Assembly: GCA_028023455.1 (NCBI GenBank)
Contig: JAQFVV010012978.1
Location: 289,192-353,191 of the forward strand
Direction: 5' to 3'
From: Epiperipatus broadwayi
Taxonomy: Eukaryota; Onychophora; Udeonychophora; Euonychophora; Peripatidae
Length of the DNA: 64,000 nt
The number at the start of each line of letters is the position of its first letter. Positions within the stretch are counted from its first letter, which is position 1. Below, piece by piece: positions 24,444 through 37,497 of the stretch. The notes beneath the pieces are model-generated. The model saw only the letters and a program-made list of their open reading frames with translations, was not told the DNA's origin and ran no database searches. The translations under genes and the position numbers were made by a program.

Positions 24444-25366
24444 TAAAAAAATAATAGTAAAGGTACTCTATTCTGGAAAGAATATAAATTTAATAAAGTA
24501 TTGTTTCTAAGCATTGCTTTTGGCCAAGTTGGTCATATTCATAGAACTACTATAAGTTTAAATAAATAGAGTTTATAAGTGATGATTTTTATATACCATT
24601 TATGTGATAATCCAATGCACAAGTCTTTTTTGTTTATTGCATTGATGTTTTTTGCAATAAATATGCCTCTATATTTTCTTTTTTTGATCATTGCACTCAA
24701 TGCAAATGACTTTAATATTAAGAGGATCGAAATTGTGGCCAGACTTCATTTCATGTTCTAAAAATACAGATTTAATATTGATAACAATATTAATGCATGG
24801 ATCAAGATGAAAACCATCTGCTCAAATGGTTTCAGTATTAGTTTTAGAACCCCTTCTAAATCAAAGTTTGAACAATACTAAAGGTAAATTTTCTTCAAAC
24901 TAAGCTCTCCAAATAGATTATAAAATTAAATGTAATGAACCAATATGTAATGCAATTTATTATGGTGAGTCTTGTGCCAATTGCCTCACAAGATTAGCAC
25001 AGCACAAATATATATAACATACTAAAACAGACCCTAATATTGAATCTGTATTTTTAAAATATGAAATCTGGCAATAATTTTGATCCTTTTAATATTAAAG
25101 TTGTTTGTACTGAGCTTAATGATTGAAAAAGAAAATATAAAAATGTATCATTTATTGCAAATAACATCAATGTAATAATCAAGAAAGACTCATGCATTAC
25201 ATTATCACGTAAATGGTATAAATTATTAACTTATAAATTCTAAATATATAAACTTTTAGTACTATGAATATGATCGACCTGATCAAAAGCAATGCTTAGA
25301 AATAATATTTTATTAAATTTATAATCTTTCCAGAATAGTTTACCTTTACTATTATTTTTTTATATT
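24444..25366. repeat. Fold-back element, arms ~340 bp
   Basis: The left arm (24444-24790) is the inverted copy of the right arm (25030-25366). Shared inverted blocks include AATAATAGTAAAGGTA, CTATTCTGGAAAGA, TTTCTAAGCATTGCTTTTG, CATATTCATAG and ATCGAAATTGTGGCC-like sequence. The ends are TAAAAAAATAATAG / CTATTATTTTTTTA. It abuts LTR copy 2 directly. It is the largest inverted repeat in the window and lies in the WDR75 intron between exons c and d. Confidence 0.85.
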
Positions 25367-25691
25367 CAAATTAAGGAAAGAAAGTATTTTATTGAATTAT
25401 ATTTTATGCTGCAGACTATTATTATGTAACTATTATTCATCTGATTCTGTTAGATATGTTCTAAGTTAATTTCGGAAACATTTTCACATTGAACTTCTCA
25501 AATATTCAATTGAAATAATATGAATCAAAAGTTAATATGGAGTATGACATCATTTTTGACCATCCTGTGGTTCACATGTGATGATCATTAATAATAATCA
25601 ATTTTTTTTTTATTAGAAATTTTGTTTAATATTTAATGTTTTAATTTTTATTTATTATTGTAATAATATATTATTTTTTTATGAATTATAG

Positions 25692-25762
25692 GCTAAGTTT
25701 TTTGGTACCGTGAAATCTTCCACTCTTTTTGTTTGTCGCCTTGAAAAAAGAATTATCTTCAA
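25692..25762 (+). CDS. WDR75: WDR75 internal exon d (71 bp)
   Basis: The acceptor is AATTATAG and the donor GTTTGT, which is weak. It starts in phase 0 and ends with AA of a lysine codon that exon e completes. It encodes AKFFGTVKSSTLFVCRLEKR, then IIFK. This fits the vertebrate strand VYVAAVREFYLSVYFFKKK between CIAFGNEG and the TCVACHP block. It was chosen because exon c ends in phase 0 while exon e needs two preceding bases. This exon bridges both phases and continues the WD-repeat alignment. Confidence 0.75.
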
Positions 25763-27289
25763 GTTTGTATATCTGACTTTTTTTTGCTCAATTTTATTAT
25801 AATTATAAGCAATCTTTGAAAATTTATTATAATTTTGTACTTATATTTTTAGTTTGTGTTTTTAAAACCTAATTACTTCATGACATAGCTTAGAATTTTC
25901 ATGTTCTTAGTATGTTTATTAATAATTTAGTAATTCTGATGGTGTACTAAATTTTGAGAATATAGAGACTGCCATGTTGTAGTATTTAATTTTAAAGTCA
26001 TCTATGTATATCTGAAATCTGATAATATCAAATGCTGTTTAATACTTATATGTAGAACAGTCATTTTGTTAGCATATATATACAGTATTCACTGTAAAAT
26101 AATTAAATTAAAAATTACTTACAGTATACTCTTAAAATACCAACAAAAGTAATTAATAAAAAAAAATTTCTAAATCTGTATATAAAGTACAAATATTTTT
26201 AATGCTAATTAATATTTTTGAACATTAATGTATAAACTGGTTTTCATACCTTATGAATTTTTATTGTTTAACAAAAACAGATTTCTAAAAAATATTTTTA
26301 AATATTTTTATTTGTTAAAAACTGGATCACATTTTAAAATAAAAATAATTTGACAGTCTTATTGCTTGGGAGTTCGTAAGAAGTTCAAATGTTGGTTGCG
26401 CCAGATCTGGAATCGCTTCAAAGATCTTATCTCAAGAATCTTCCATTCTTCCATTGTATTAAATCATGGAAGGTGATCGATCCATTTAAAAAGTAGACCA
26501 TTATTTAATTAAAATACATATATATATAAATCTAACACAAGTTATGTTAATGAGCTCATTTGAATATTTTCAAAAAATTAAGTATACACATTAAGACATT
26601 GACAAAAATAAAGTAACTTTCTTTATTCTTCTTACGATAAAAATTTGATAATAGTGAAATGCAGATACATTATCCTTGGATGATAAGCATCCATTTACTT
26701 ACAATGTGATTTGAAGTTTTTTGGTTACAACATCAAGCCATCAAAGTTAGAAAATTAACATATTTTTTTGCTTTCTCATTTTTTAAATTTTTCATCATAT
26801 AATTTTTGGACAATATTAAGTAACTAAGTGGTTGTTGAGGTAGTGGATACAGCTAATAACTAATAGGTCCTCAGTTGTCACATAATATTGATGGTATTTT
26901 AAATTGTCAATTATGAAATATCAGCAAAACAGTGAATATTAAGATCTATAAAATCAAAGTATTCCAAAGAAATAGTGTTTTATGAAATTGATGTAGTTGT
27001 TCCACAGAATTATGAAATGTTATCAGAAATGAAAAAACAATTTTTTCAAAATAATTTTAAAATGAGAAATGACTCTGCAGGTTATGTAGTTTATATACTG
27101 ATAGTTTTCATTGAACTATGTAAGCCTATATGTTGTTTGTCACAGTCATTCAGCATGTTTGACAAAGTCAGGTTTTGCGATTTATGTATGATTTAAATCT
27201 AATTTTTGACCCATTAAACCAAGTATTACATCTATTTTTTATTGATAAATAACTTTAATAATTATTATTTTCATATTTTTAGCTGTTTT
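25763..27289. other. WDR75 intron, AT-rich, nothing recognised
   Basis: AT-rich sequence without a gene or a clear element. A short inverted ACAGTATTCACTGT occurs near 26091. Confidence 0.45.
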
Positions 27290-28510
27290 GACCATTAGGT
27301 CATCATCACCATTTTCAGCCATTGTTGATCCACTGCAGAATGAAGTCTCTCCAAATTCAACCCATTTTCTCCGATCTCGAGCCTCTCTTCACATCACCCC
27401 AGCACACTTTCTTATTTCATCCATCCACATCACATAATCTCGTTGTAGGTCTTTTACAATCTCTTGGAATCTAGCTTATGATTTTAACTGTCCATCTATT
27501 ATCTCTTCTAGCAATATGTCCAGCACAGCTCCACTTCAATCGTTTAATTCTTTCAATGATGTCAGTAACATCTGTTTGTTCTGTCACTCATGTATTTTGT
27601 TTTCGATCTCTTCTTGTTACTTTTAATATGCATTTCTCCATATTTTTTGAGTGATTTGAAGTTTCTGTCTTCTGTTAAGAGCATAAATCGTAAATCTATA
27701 AGTAAGAAGTGTTAGAACAAATTTATTAAAAAAGCTTCCTTTTCAAACACAAGCATATTTCCTTTAAATATTAAGTTATTCCTACCAAAAGCATTCCACC
27801 CAAGTTTAATTCTATGATTAATTTCATTGTGTTTTCATCTGTACTAATATTCTGATCAAAATATTTGTACTTACTACTAACTTCTTCCAACTCATCATTA
27901 TCAATCTTTATTTTCTTTTTTTTTAAAAAATCCATTGAACATTACTTTAGTTTTTTAAACAACTACCTTTAGCTCTAATTTCTTACTTTCATTTGATGAT
28001 TCTTGTAACATTTCCTGTTGCTTTAAACCATTATTTGCAAAAACAACTACATCATCTGCAAAATCTAGATGACTTAAATAATCTTCATTTACTTTTACTC
28101 CTTTAGTTTTTCATTTTAATCCATAAAATATTTTTTATAAATCTGCTGTAAAAACGTGTTGGAGATATGGAGTCACTTTGTTGTAAACTCTTCTCAATGT
28201 TTATCTTTTTAGTATCATTATAGAATCTAATTGTTGCTGTTGTATTTTTATAAATATTTTTCAGAATATAACAATATCCTGGGTCTATACCTTGATAATT
28301 CAATGCTTTAATTACTGAAGAAATGGCTATAGAATCAAATGCCTTTTCAATAATTTATCAATCCAAAGCATAATAGCAATTCATATTTATTGATTTTTTC
28401 TATAACTTCTCTCAATACTTGGATATGATTCACTGTATTACAACCATTTTTAAATCCAGCTTGTTCTTATTGGATGGTTAAAATCCAGAGTTCGCTGTAG
28501 ATGAATTGTA
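27290..28510 (-). mobile_element. RTE-type LINE, copy E (3' part, decayed)
   Basis: On the minus strand, RT motif A region lies near 28330, then the segment around 28103-28303 corresponding to 3240-3400 of copy A (DPGYCYILKNIYKN-like, then LQQSDSISPTRF as a degenerate motif B). The FADD-region equivalent lies near 28030-28070, the C-terminus near 27400-27620, and the 3' end with repeated ATG/GATGA near 27300. It is heavily mutated. Confidence 0.8.
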
Positions 28511-30703
28511 ATTAAAATGTATTATATTAGAAATAATTATGATTATAAACAAAGTATTTATACACAATATTGCTGATATCTGTAATGGATTTTACACTAA
28601 ACTGTCACATTACAATTAATTTAAATAAATAGTAATAAATAATTATTTTAGTTATAATTTTTATAAATATTTTCAATGTTTTTTTTTTTATAATTATGTA
28701 ATAAGCAATTTATAATTTTTAATAAATGTATGTTCGTCAGTATTTTAATTGATGGTTTTATGATTCAATTGTCTTGCATAAGTGTGTGTTATTGATCAAA
28801 AATGTTTTAGACTATTGTTATAAAGTGTAATAAGGAGTAAGTGAATGGAACAGATTTTTGAGATTGAGGTATGGAAGAAAAGATGTCAGCTAAGTTGATA
28901 ATGCACTAATGTCAGGTTTATTCTGAAAAATGGTAAGAACAACTTAATGATATTAAGTTGAGAGCATTTTTATTTATTGGAAAATATAGATAGCATTTTA
29001 TCAAGTAGAAGGATTTTTCTCAGATGGAATATTTGATGAGCATATTTAGTCTATTAAGTGTTACCAGGGTTTGAAAATATATCCATAGTTTATATAATGG
29101 TTCAAAAGACTGAAGAGGATGACATTGGAGATATGAACCCTCCTCACAATTGGATGAAAACGAAAATGTAGGTGAAAGTCTGACTTTTTTTGAAATTTGT
29201 TTATTATTAGCTCAATCAAGCACTAGCTGAGATTGACTTTAGACATTTTGATTGAATTGCTTATAACATTAAAATGTAGTAAGTTGATATCTAATTCCAA
29301 AAATGGAAATTATCGATTTGAAAGATTGATACGCTGAACAATTGAAAATTTGATTTGTGCTGACATATAAGATTAAGTTGTGTAAGAACTGTATTATAAG
29401 ACAGCTATTGATGCAAAAAGTTAAAGACTGGCGAGAGGGACATAACTTCAGTCATAACATAGACTAATACTTTGGACTGAAGGTTCTGATTGTTAAGATG
29501 ATCCAGTTTATCCAATTTAACACTTAAAAACTGTCAACAGTATACTGTAAGGCAATGTGGCAAATTCTTGAATACTTGAAGCACTGAGAAGCTTTATCAT
29601 GAATCTTAATGGTAACTTAGGACAAAACATTTAGAAATTTGTGGCAATTAATAGGTAAAATAATCTGGTATTAATTTAAGAATAAATTTTTTAAATATTT
29701 ACCTAAATTTGGAATGTAGTGAAAAATGTGCTACCTGAAATTATTTATCTTTTAAAGTAAACAAGATGTATTCTTATTACTAAGAGCAGGTTTTGCCCCT
29801 AAAATTCATGAAACAAATGATAGTGCTTTGTTTTAACACCAGAGATTTGAATTTGATAAAATTTATTTTTTATTTTTGTCATTGTTTTGAGGCATTAATA
29901 AAACCAACATTACTATTTAAATTATTATTTGCACAATCTAGAAAACTAATGGATATCAAGATTTTACATAAGGATTAATCGTGTTTGTGAATTTGTATGT
30001 TTAAATTGTATGGAGTGATATTATATTTTATTTCATGTTATTAGAATATGTATGATGTGGCTGAAAGAAGGGAATAGAAAAGGCTTGGACATTAGACTGG
30101 CAGTATATGATATGCTAATATATTTAGCAGATGGATATTGAACAGTTGATAATTATGAATTTTTATTGCAATTATCTTTCAAGTCATTTGTTTTAAAAAA
30201 ATCTTTTGTTTTATGCTTGGAAGAGCAGCGGAATCGGAAGGCTCCCGACAACACCGATTGGGTTATTTTTTTCAATGTTGCCCTGTTAACAAAAGGTACC
30301 AGAAATATTTTAATTTGAATTAAAAAGTGAGAAAAAAAACTGATAACGAAAATATAAAAAGTTCCAAGAGGTATTTTAAGATTAGGCTTATCCTGAAATG
30401 TTTGGTCAGGTTCTAAAGATGATATGTTTCTTATTACAAAAAGCATTATTAACTTAATGAAAGTCAATATAGTTAATTTGCTGCAGTTCAAAAAGAAGAT
30501 TCAATTTTATTTTATACAGATTATTTTCTAATTTGTTATTTTCAAACTATAATTAATAAGAGTATAACTTGATTAGCAAATGAATTTTGCATTGTATTTA
30601 TTCATGTATTATTTTTCTTTCTGTTTTACTTAGGGGTGAATGAGTGGGATATTTTTTGGTGTTTGTGTACCATATATGAAAATATAATTTTTTCTTTCTG
30701 TAG
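28511..30703. other. WDR75 intron, AT-rich, nothing recognised
   Basis: No repeat structure or gene stands out. A 112-codon minus-strand frame at 30153-30491 has no family motif and low-complexity composition. I treat it as chance. Confidence 0.4.
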
Positions 30704-30796
30704 ATATGAAAATGAGAAATCAATAACTTGTGTTGCCTGTCATCCTGAGGATGAATGTATTGCTACTGGAGACACTAAAGGTCGCATTTACTTATG
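30704..30796 (+). CDS. WDR75: WDR75 internal exon e
   Basis: The acceptor is TTTCTGTAG and the donor GTAAGG. The exon starts with the third base of the lysine codon begun in exon d and ends TG of a tryptophan completed by exon f. It encodes YENEKSITCVACHPEDECIA, then TGDTKGRIYLW, a complete WD40 strand pair ending in the W of the WD dipeptide. The vertebrate counterpart reads NFTCVACHPTEDCIASG…GKIRLW, so this is the strongest anchor for the identification. Confidence 0.95.
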
Positions 30797-31430
30797 GTAA
30801 GGCTTTTATAATATTACTTTATCGGATTAAACAATCTCTGTGCAAAAACAAACCAAACTATCTCTTTCTTTCATTGGACTAATGCCATTCACATTAGACC
30901 AAATATTTTAAAATTATTGAATGGTTTTATAGTAATCACTTGAACTTGCTGAATGATAGTATTAATGTCTAAGTAATATACATAGTGAGACAGTCTAATA
31001 AAGTAATGAAATTAGAAAGAAATTTTCGGATAGCAAAAAGTATGTGTAAAACAAGGACAGAAAATAATAAAAAATTTAAAGTGATAGTTGGAATTAAATT
31101 ATGGGACAGACTTAAGCTTTAAATATTTAAATACTTGATTAATTAATTGTAAAAAAAAATAAGAAAATATAATTAAAATATATTATTATGTTTGCTCCTC
31201 TATATTCCAATTGCATTAATTTCTGCTTAGGTAAATCCAGTTTATATAAATACAAACTTTTGTATAAAATTTCTAGCATATATAATGTGCTGAATAATGT
31301 GATGTGTTAATCGATATCATTCCATTTTCGTTTGTCTCATGCTGTGTGAACATCTTCTGTGATATATTGTAGAACTTTTTTTAATATATTAAAAAATTTT
31401 TTTTTATATATATTTTGCACTCGACTCCAG
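30797..31430. other. WDR75 intron, AT-rich, nothing recognised
   Basis: AT-rich intron sequence between exon e and the tandem repeats. No element is recognised. Confidence 0.45.
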
Positions 31431-31439
31431 CATATATTT

Positions 31440-32310
31440 ACTGTTTTAGCTGTATTCATTTTTTCTTTCACCACAACCATGCCACCTGCTATAAGCTTTA
31501 GTGCTTAATAGATGTCAGATGATAGTGCTTAATAAGTCCATTTTCCTGTCCAATATCCCTTAATTAATTTCCAAATTATGGCTAACATGAGGAGCTTAAG
31601 ATTCTGAATCAATACACCTGGATATTAGGATTTATTACATTTTCTTCTACAATCTACCATCTATCTTTCTGTTTTATTATGAAGCTAATAGCCCAAATTA
31701 AAAAAAACATAAATATTTTAATCGAAGCCAATTTGCTTGTGTAGTCATATAGATCTGAAATGAGTTCAGCATTCATATATTATGGTATCTTTAGTTTTTT
31801 AACAACTATCAGTGTTTCTATATAAACCACTTTGCTGTTTCAGTATTATACTTTTTTTCTTTCACCACAACTATACCGTCTACTATACATTTTAATAACT
31901 AATAGATACCAGATAATAGTGCTTAATAAGTGCCTATCCTGTGCTTTCCTGTGCCAATGTCTCCAGACTAGGTTCAAACTTATTGTTTTTATCATCTTGG
32001 AACAGTGCACCTGAACCTTTAAGAGCCAGTATATCTTTCTCCTAGCATTTATTATTTATCTTTGCTTTACTATCATGCTATCAGTTCAAATTGAAAAACA
32101 AATGTTTTCAATCTATACCCATCTTATGGCCAAGATTGGTATAAAATAAATAAAATTTTCCACGAGTCTATCATATGATTCCAGTTTACATGTAGCTGTT
32201 TCAGCAGCATAGATTTTTTCTTTCATATCAGCAATGCCATCTATTATTAAGCTTTAATAACTTATTGATAATAAGTATAATTTTTTTCATGTCAAACGTG
32301 ACCTGTGGGA
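31440..32310. repeat. Tandem repeat, unit ~375-390 bp, about 2.3 copies
   Basis: The block TTTTTTCTTTCACCACAAC…, followed by TAGTGCTTAATAAG, recurs starting near 31440, 31830 and 32205 (the third copy partial and diverged). The units are non-coding. They lie in the intron between exons e and f. Confidence 0.75.
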
Positions 32311-32813
32311 TATCTGCCTTTAACATTTCAAATACCTTTTACCATTCATCATATGAAGAAAGAGTATATATGGATTGAGCATCAATAAACATTAAAATAA
32401 TCAATTGAGCAATAATATACTTTCTTATCTTATCGTTAATCCTCGTGGTTTTACAGCATCATAGGCTGCTGGAAAGTTTTACAAAGATTAAAGATACTGT
32501 AAAGAGAAAACAATTGCAATAAGTTAATTTGATATCTAGTGGATAAACATTTACAGTACATTCTGTATTTCATTAAAATTAAAATTTGCATATCTCTAGT
32601 ATCTTTATTAAAGCTTCTCTCCTCCCAATTTTAAAATGTTGTAATTAGAACCTCCCCCCTTTTCATTTTTTGCAGTAACATTCATGATAGTTTTTTAATT
32701 TATTTTTCTAACAATAAAATTTCTGCTATTTTTTTTTAATATTATATAAAAAACACATAGGACTTTATGCACTAATTATATATATTTTTATTATTGCTTT
32801 TTATTTTTCTATG

Positions 32814-32840
32814 TTTCAGCTTTCTAGCAGTCTTCTTCAG
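32814..32840 (-). ncRNA. Hammerhead-like motif (decayed, PLE-type)
   Basis: On the minus strand CTGAAGA (32840-32834) is followed by AGACTGCTAGAAAGCT and GAAA (32817-32814). This resembles the CUGANGA-stem II-GAAA core of the repeat family at 56.9-59.3 kb, but stem II is largely disrupted. Probably a dead, isolated copy. Confidence 0.35.
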
Positions 32841-33419
32841 AGCTGTAAATGATAATGTAGGAACAAATTAAAAAGGCACTAATAAAAAAATTAACAAGAT
32901 ATTTGATTTAATATAAGAAAAGTAAACTATGATAAAACATGTAAAAAACATATTATAAATGGAATTTGACTTTAAAAAGTTAGGAATTAAAGTTTGTTTT
33001 CTACATTTTTTTTTTTTCATTTGCTATTTTAAATAAAACAAAGTCACGAATTATTGGAATAATTGAAGAATTTTTCCTTATAATTCAAAGTAATAAATTA
33101 AAAAAGATTAAGTACTCATGATAATCATGTATATTATTTTATTTACTGCATTGTTTACGTTCTTTTTTTTTTTGAATTGTTATTTTAATAGGATATGTTT
33201 ATTGATTTATTCAATATTAAATAAAAAATGTTGATAAAATAATAATTTGGTGATTGTGGAAATTGGAAAAGCCTTGTAATTATTTCTACATTAACAGTGG
33301 TACCAGATTATCAATTGCCAAATTATTGATAATCATCCCGATATAAATATTTGTATATTTTTATTATTGCATACATATACACGCGCTCATAAATGTTGAT
33401 GATTTTATTTTTTTTGTAG

Positions 33420-33505
33420 GTTCAATATATTAAACAATAATTGTATAACAAGTGTCCTTCATTGGCATAATTTATCTGTTACTGATTTTTCTTTCTCAGC
33501 TCACG
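33420..33505 (+). CDS. WDR75: WDR75 internal exon f
   Basis: The acceptor is TTTTTTTGTAG and the donor GTAATT. It completes the tryptophan of exon e and ends with G of a glycine codon. It encodes FNILNNNCITSVLHWHNLSV, then TDFSFSAH. The LHWH block and the following DFSFS match vertebrate TCLHWHHDMVMDLAFS. This is the start of the next WD repeat. Confidence 0.9.
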
Positions 33506-34190
33506 GTAATTGTTTTATGACTTTTTATAAATCTTATAAATTTTAATTGTATGTGATATTTTAGGATTATAACTATTATAGATATTGAATATTAGATTTA
33601 TAATAATTTTTAGAAGTTAAGCAGAAAGCAACATTAAATAAATTTTTTTTATTGCTCGTTTATTGTTTTTGTTGAGAGATTCTTCATTCAGGTTTGAATA
33701 CACTTGTTTTGAAACATCTGACATATGTTTCTAGAGACACATACTCCTATGGCAATTGTTTTATTTATTCTATCATTTCATATATAATCAGAAACTTAAA
33801 TCAATTAGATAAATCTTTTAAAGAAAAAAATACCTTAATAAATATTTAAAGCATGATAAAAATATTAGAACTACATTTGTTATGCTTTTTTTTTTTATTA
33901 TTGTACAACTTAATCATATCAAATATTGATATCTTTCATTCTAAATAATGGGTTATAAATAAAAAAAATTAATAAATTTTTAGATTAAAAAAAGAAGATA
34001 TAAATAATTATGTATGAGACGATATTATATATATATATATATGATATGAAATTGCTTCTTCAGGCATTTTTCTATATCTAGGTCATATGTATAGAAACCG
34101 TTTTAGCTAAAGTATAGAAGATACTAATGATATTTTGTTATCAAATCAGAAGCCATAAAGAGAATTTAATTAATCTTTTTTTAAATTTAG

Positions 34191-34349
34191 GTAGTAAATT
34201 GTGGAGTGGAGGAGGGGAATGTGTGTTAGTTGATTGGACACTTTCTCGTTCGTACGATAAAAATTTTTTGCCTCGCCTTGGAGCACCTATTCGACATGTT
34301 ACATGCTGTCCAAACAATTTATTTATTGCAGTTTGTATTGATGATAATA
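34191..34349 (+). CDS. WDR75: WDR75 internal exon g
   Basis: The acceptor is AAATTTAG and the donor GTAAGT. It completes the glycine codon and ends with A of a serine codon. It encodes SKLWSGGGECVLVDW, then FLPRLGAPIRHVTCC, then LFIAVCIDDN. Vertebrate WDR75 has SLLSGGRESVLVEW…EFLPRLGATIEHISVSP…LFCTSHSDN at this point. The SGG…VLVDW blade ends in the WD40 tryptophan. The 685-bp intron before it is the shortest in the gene. Confidence 0.95.
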
Positions 34350-35279
34350 GTAAGTAATTAATTTTTGCTTTTATTTAGTTTATCACTACTTTAAAAATGT
34401 TATTTTAGGTAGTGTTCTTAGTAGAATATTTATTGTAAGTTTTTATCATTAAAAATTTAGATTGCTGTCAAAGTGAAGTTTGTTTTTAGATTAATTTGAT
34501 TGCAATAATACTGCAAACAGATGAAATTAAATGGTATTGAGGTTTTGTCAGCCACATAAATTTTTTCCAAATAACATGTCAACTATTTGGATCTTCAGTT
34601 TGCTATTGTTACAATAATTTTAAGGAAGAGTGATATACTAGTGTTTAAAAAATAAAATAATGATAAAATTATATGAAGCTTATATAAACAAATGCTTCGA
34701 GCAGATAGTGCTAGATTTAAGTGAAATACTTTCCAGACTGATATATATTAGACTCCATCAAAAAAAGTTTTGTATGACCTCGCATAAAATTTCTTGTAGT
34801 GTATTTTTCCTACTAGTTATTAGAGATAGGTAGCATTAACTCACAATGACAACACATGTTCAGTACATTTAACAGAATTTATTGCACTTATTGGTTCCAA
34901 GATGAAAGTACATGTACAAAGAATAATGTGAAATCTCTTTTCCAAGAAAGAAGTGAAATCTTGATGTACAGATTTGATTATAGATTAAACAAACTATTAT
35001 AAATGCATTTTCTACATGCCTTTTATTTCTTTGTGTGCCAGAAGAAAAATAAACATCCACTAATTTTGAGTGTTTTAGATATATCTGAAGATAAATATCC
35101 GATTTTTTCCAGTATAAATTTTAAACTCATCTTCATTGCATGATGATAATTAATATTATTTATTAATTTATTATATTATCAATTGCTTGCTCTTTGTAGT
35201 TTAGCTCATTCATAAAGTGATGAATTCAAAATTGAAATTTTGTAATAATTTATCCGTTGAATAACTAGTAGCATAGACA
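34350..35279. other. WDR75 intron, AT-rich, nothing recognised
   Basis: AT-rich intron between exon g and the fold-back at 35290. No element or gene is recognised. Confidence 0.45.
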
Positions 35280-35289
35280 AAAAATATAA

Positions 35290-35525
35290 AGAAACACTTT
35301 TATTTAATTTAATGAGTAATGCACTAAAATTCGAAAAGTAATTTGTTTCGTTAATCATAGTTTTGGTTATTATATGTAACTTCAAATAGAAGCATTGTTA
35401 GTGAATGTGGCATGATTTTATTTCAAGTTACATATAACAAAACCCAAAATTGTGATTGAAGGAAAAAAATTATTTTTTAGCTTTTAATGCATTATGCATT
35501 AAAGTAAATAAAAGCACTTTTATAA
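35290..35525. repeat. Fold-back element, arms ~100 bp
   Basis: The left arm (35290-35393) and right arm (35418-35525) are inverted copies sharing TATATGTAACTT, AATCATAGTTTTGG-like and CACTTTTATTTA blocks. The loop is about 25 bp. Confidence 0.75.
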
Positions 35526-36853
35526 AATATTTTTTATACATATTATTTTTTAACTTTTAGATTTGGATATTTTGCATTTGTCTTTTATTCAAATTTAAAA
35601 ACAGAATCTAAACAATGATATCATATTTATCATTATTTGAAATGAAATTCACACATTAAAAATTGTTTCCAAGATTTTTGTGTTTATGAAGGCAGTGTTA
35701 TTAAAAAAACAAATTTTAATTAAAAATTCTAAAAAAATTAAGATTTCATCCATTATTTCTTTTAATTTTAATTAATTGTAAAAGCTTTTTAGTGAATTAG
35801 TCATGAAATTCAATGAAAGTATATTTTAATTGCCATCTACTGCTAATCACTAAAAATTTACTGAACCAGTGTCAGTGTGGTTTGAAATTCAGCCCAACAA
35901 CTATTAGAATGCACAATCCTGAAATATTGCATTGTCACATTGTATTATTATTGATACCTAGTACATGTACAAAATTTGAAGAAAATCCATTCAGTAGAAA
36001 TATTTTAAAATTGGATGCAATATTTATCCAAACAAACAATTTTTAAATTAAATAAAAAAGATAAAAAAAAAAAATAAAGTTCATTTTAACTGAATGGAGC
36101 TGCTAACTTAAATGTCATTTGACTGCTCAAGCATCTAATCATATAATTATTTTTAGTCAGTTGTTTGTGAAGTTACTCCAACTATCAGAATGTGCAGAAT
36201 AGAGTGTGACAACTTCTTTTAATTAAATATCCAATTTTTTTTTTTTCAATTTTCTCTATTAGGTAGGGACTAACTATTGAACTAAACTGCAATAAAATTA
36301 AGATTGAACTGAAGTATAGTGTTTCCAAAGCTTCATGTAAAATTAGACCATCAGGGAAAAGACGATGCAGTCGGAAAGTATTTGAGAGTGACAAGAATTT
36401 TTAATTTATGTCAAGTAATCACATTAGTGGAATAGTTGTATTTCTATGATGTTGACATTTATGAATATGAAATTTTATTAAGAGATTCTGCACTATGTCA
36501 AAGCATTTATTTAGTTTATTTAATTATTAAAGGGTAAAGGTGAAGTGTAGATTTGGTGCACCGATGATTATTGTTGCAGGGAATTGCATTCCCAGTCATT
36601 TAACCAACTTAGGTTAAGCTAGATCTATTATTACTTTACCGGATAACAGCTAGATGCATATTTACAATCCATTATTGGATGGCTAACTGGATTGATGCTT
36701 GTCAGTTCTATATAAAAGAAAATTCTAAGCTTTCTAGTTGATTTGAAAAAATTTTCTACATATTCTTGGCAGACTCGAATGATAAGTCTTGGGCATGACA
36801 AGCATTAACCACCAAACTATGAAGTCTTTATGCTAATTTATAAGTGAGTACTC
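35526..36853. other. WDR75 intron, AT-rich, nothing clearly recognised
   Basis: Chance frames only. Near 36540-36690 and 36770-36830 the base composition is less AT-rich, and the sequence looks like an old unidentified repeat. Confidence 0.4.
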
Positions 36854-37497
36854 GTGGATTAGACACGCATATCACTTGTTGGCGTTGTTTATGTGCTAAA
36901 GCACATAAAAATGCCATTTACGCGGCCGGCCTTACTTTCACAGCAGTGTTTACATGTAATGCAACAGTTCTGTTGTATTAGACAATACAACAGTTCTTTT
37001 GTATTAGACATTGTAGACCGTGTTGTAATTTGTGTTTATTTGGTGTTTTTAATAATTTTTTAATTTGTTGATGTTAATAAAAAAAAAAGTGTTTAAAGAA
37101 ATACAAAATCTTATTTTTAATACTTTTTTAATTTGTTGATGTTAATTAAAAAAAGCGTTTAAAACGTACAAATTCTGTGTTCTTTTTTTGAGTGAATTTT
37201 TATTTAAAAAGGAAGAAAACCAAAATAAAGACGTATTTAAAAATAGTCGAAAACAAAAGAAAATAATAAAAAAAAAGATTCAAAATTCTTTACCAAAAAA
37301 AATAAAAAAAGATTCGAAAGTTTTTTAAATAAATTATTATTTAAAAAATAACCCCCCCCCCCCAAAAAAAAAAAACGTATTTAAAAAAAGGCGAAAACAA
37401 AAGAAAACAAAAAAAAAAAAAAACGGCCTGGGAACATGCATATTTTATTGTTTTGTGTAGCAACAATCCCATCAAGCAGCGTGCATGTCTAATCCAC
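36854..37497. mobile_element. Non-autonomous DNA transposon X2 with subterminal hairpin
   Basis: The 644-bp element has terminal inversion GTGGATTAGACA / TGTCTAATCCAC. Just inside the left end is a perfect stem-loop (36888-36909, TTTATGTGC TAAA GCACATAAA), then ACGCGGCCGG. The core is A-rich with a C14 run near 37351, and the right end has AGCAACAATCCCATC. The same layout in X1 (14816-16059) marks them as relatives with diverged tips. It holds no ORF. Confidence 0.65.

Noticed and set aside
30153-30491. 112-codon minus-strand ORF as a gene
   Set aside because: No motif or homology is recognised, composition is hydrophobic and low-complexity, and it lies in an intron. A chance ORF is more likely.
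34020-34042. (AT)n run as a regulatory site
   Set aside because: It is a simple dinucleotide microsatellite, common throughout the window.
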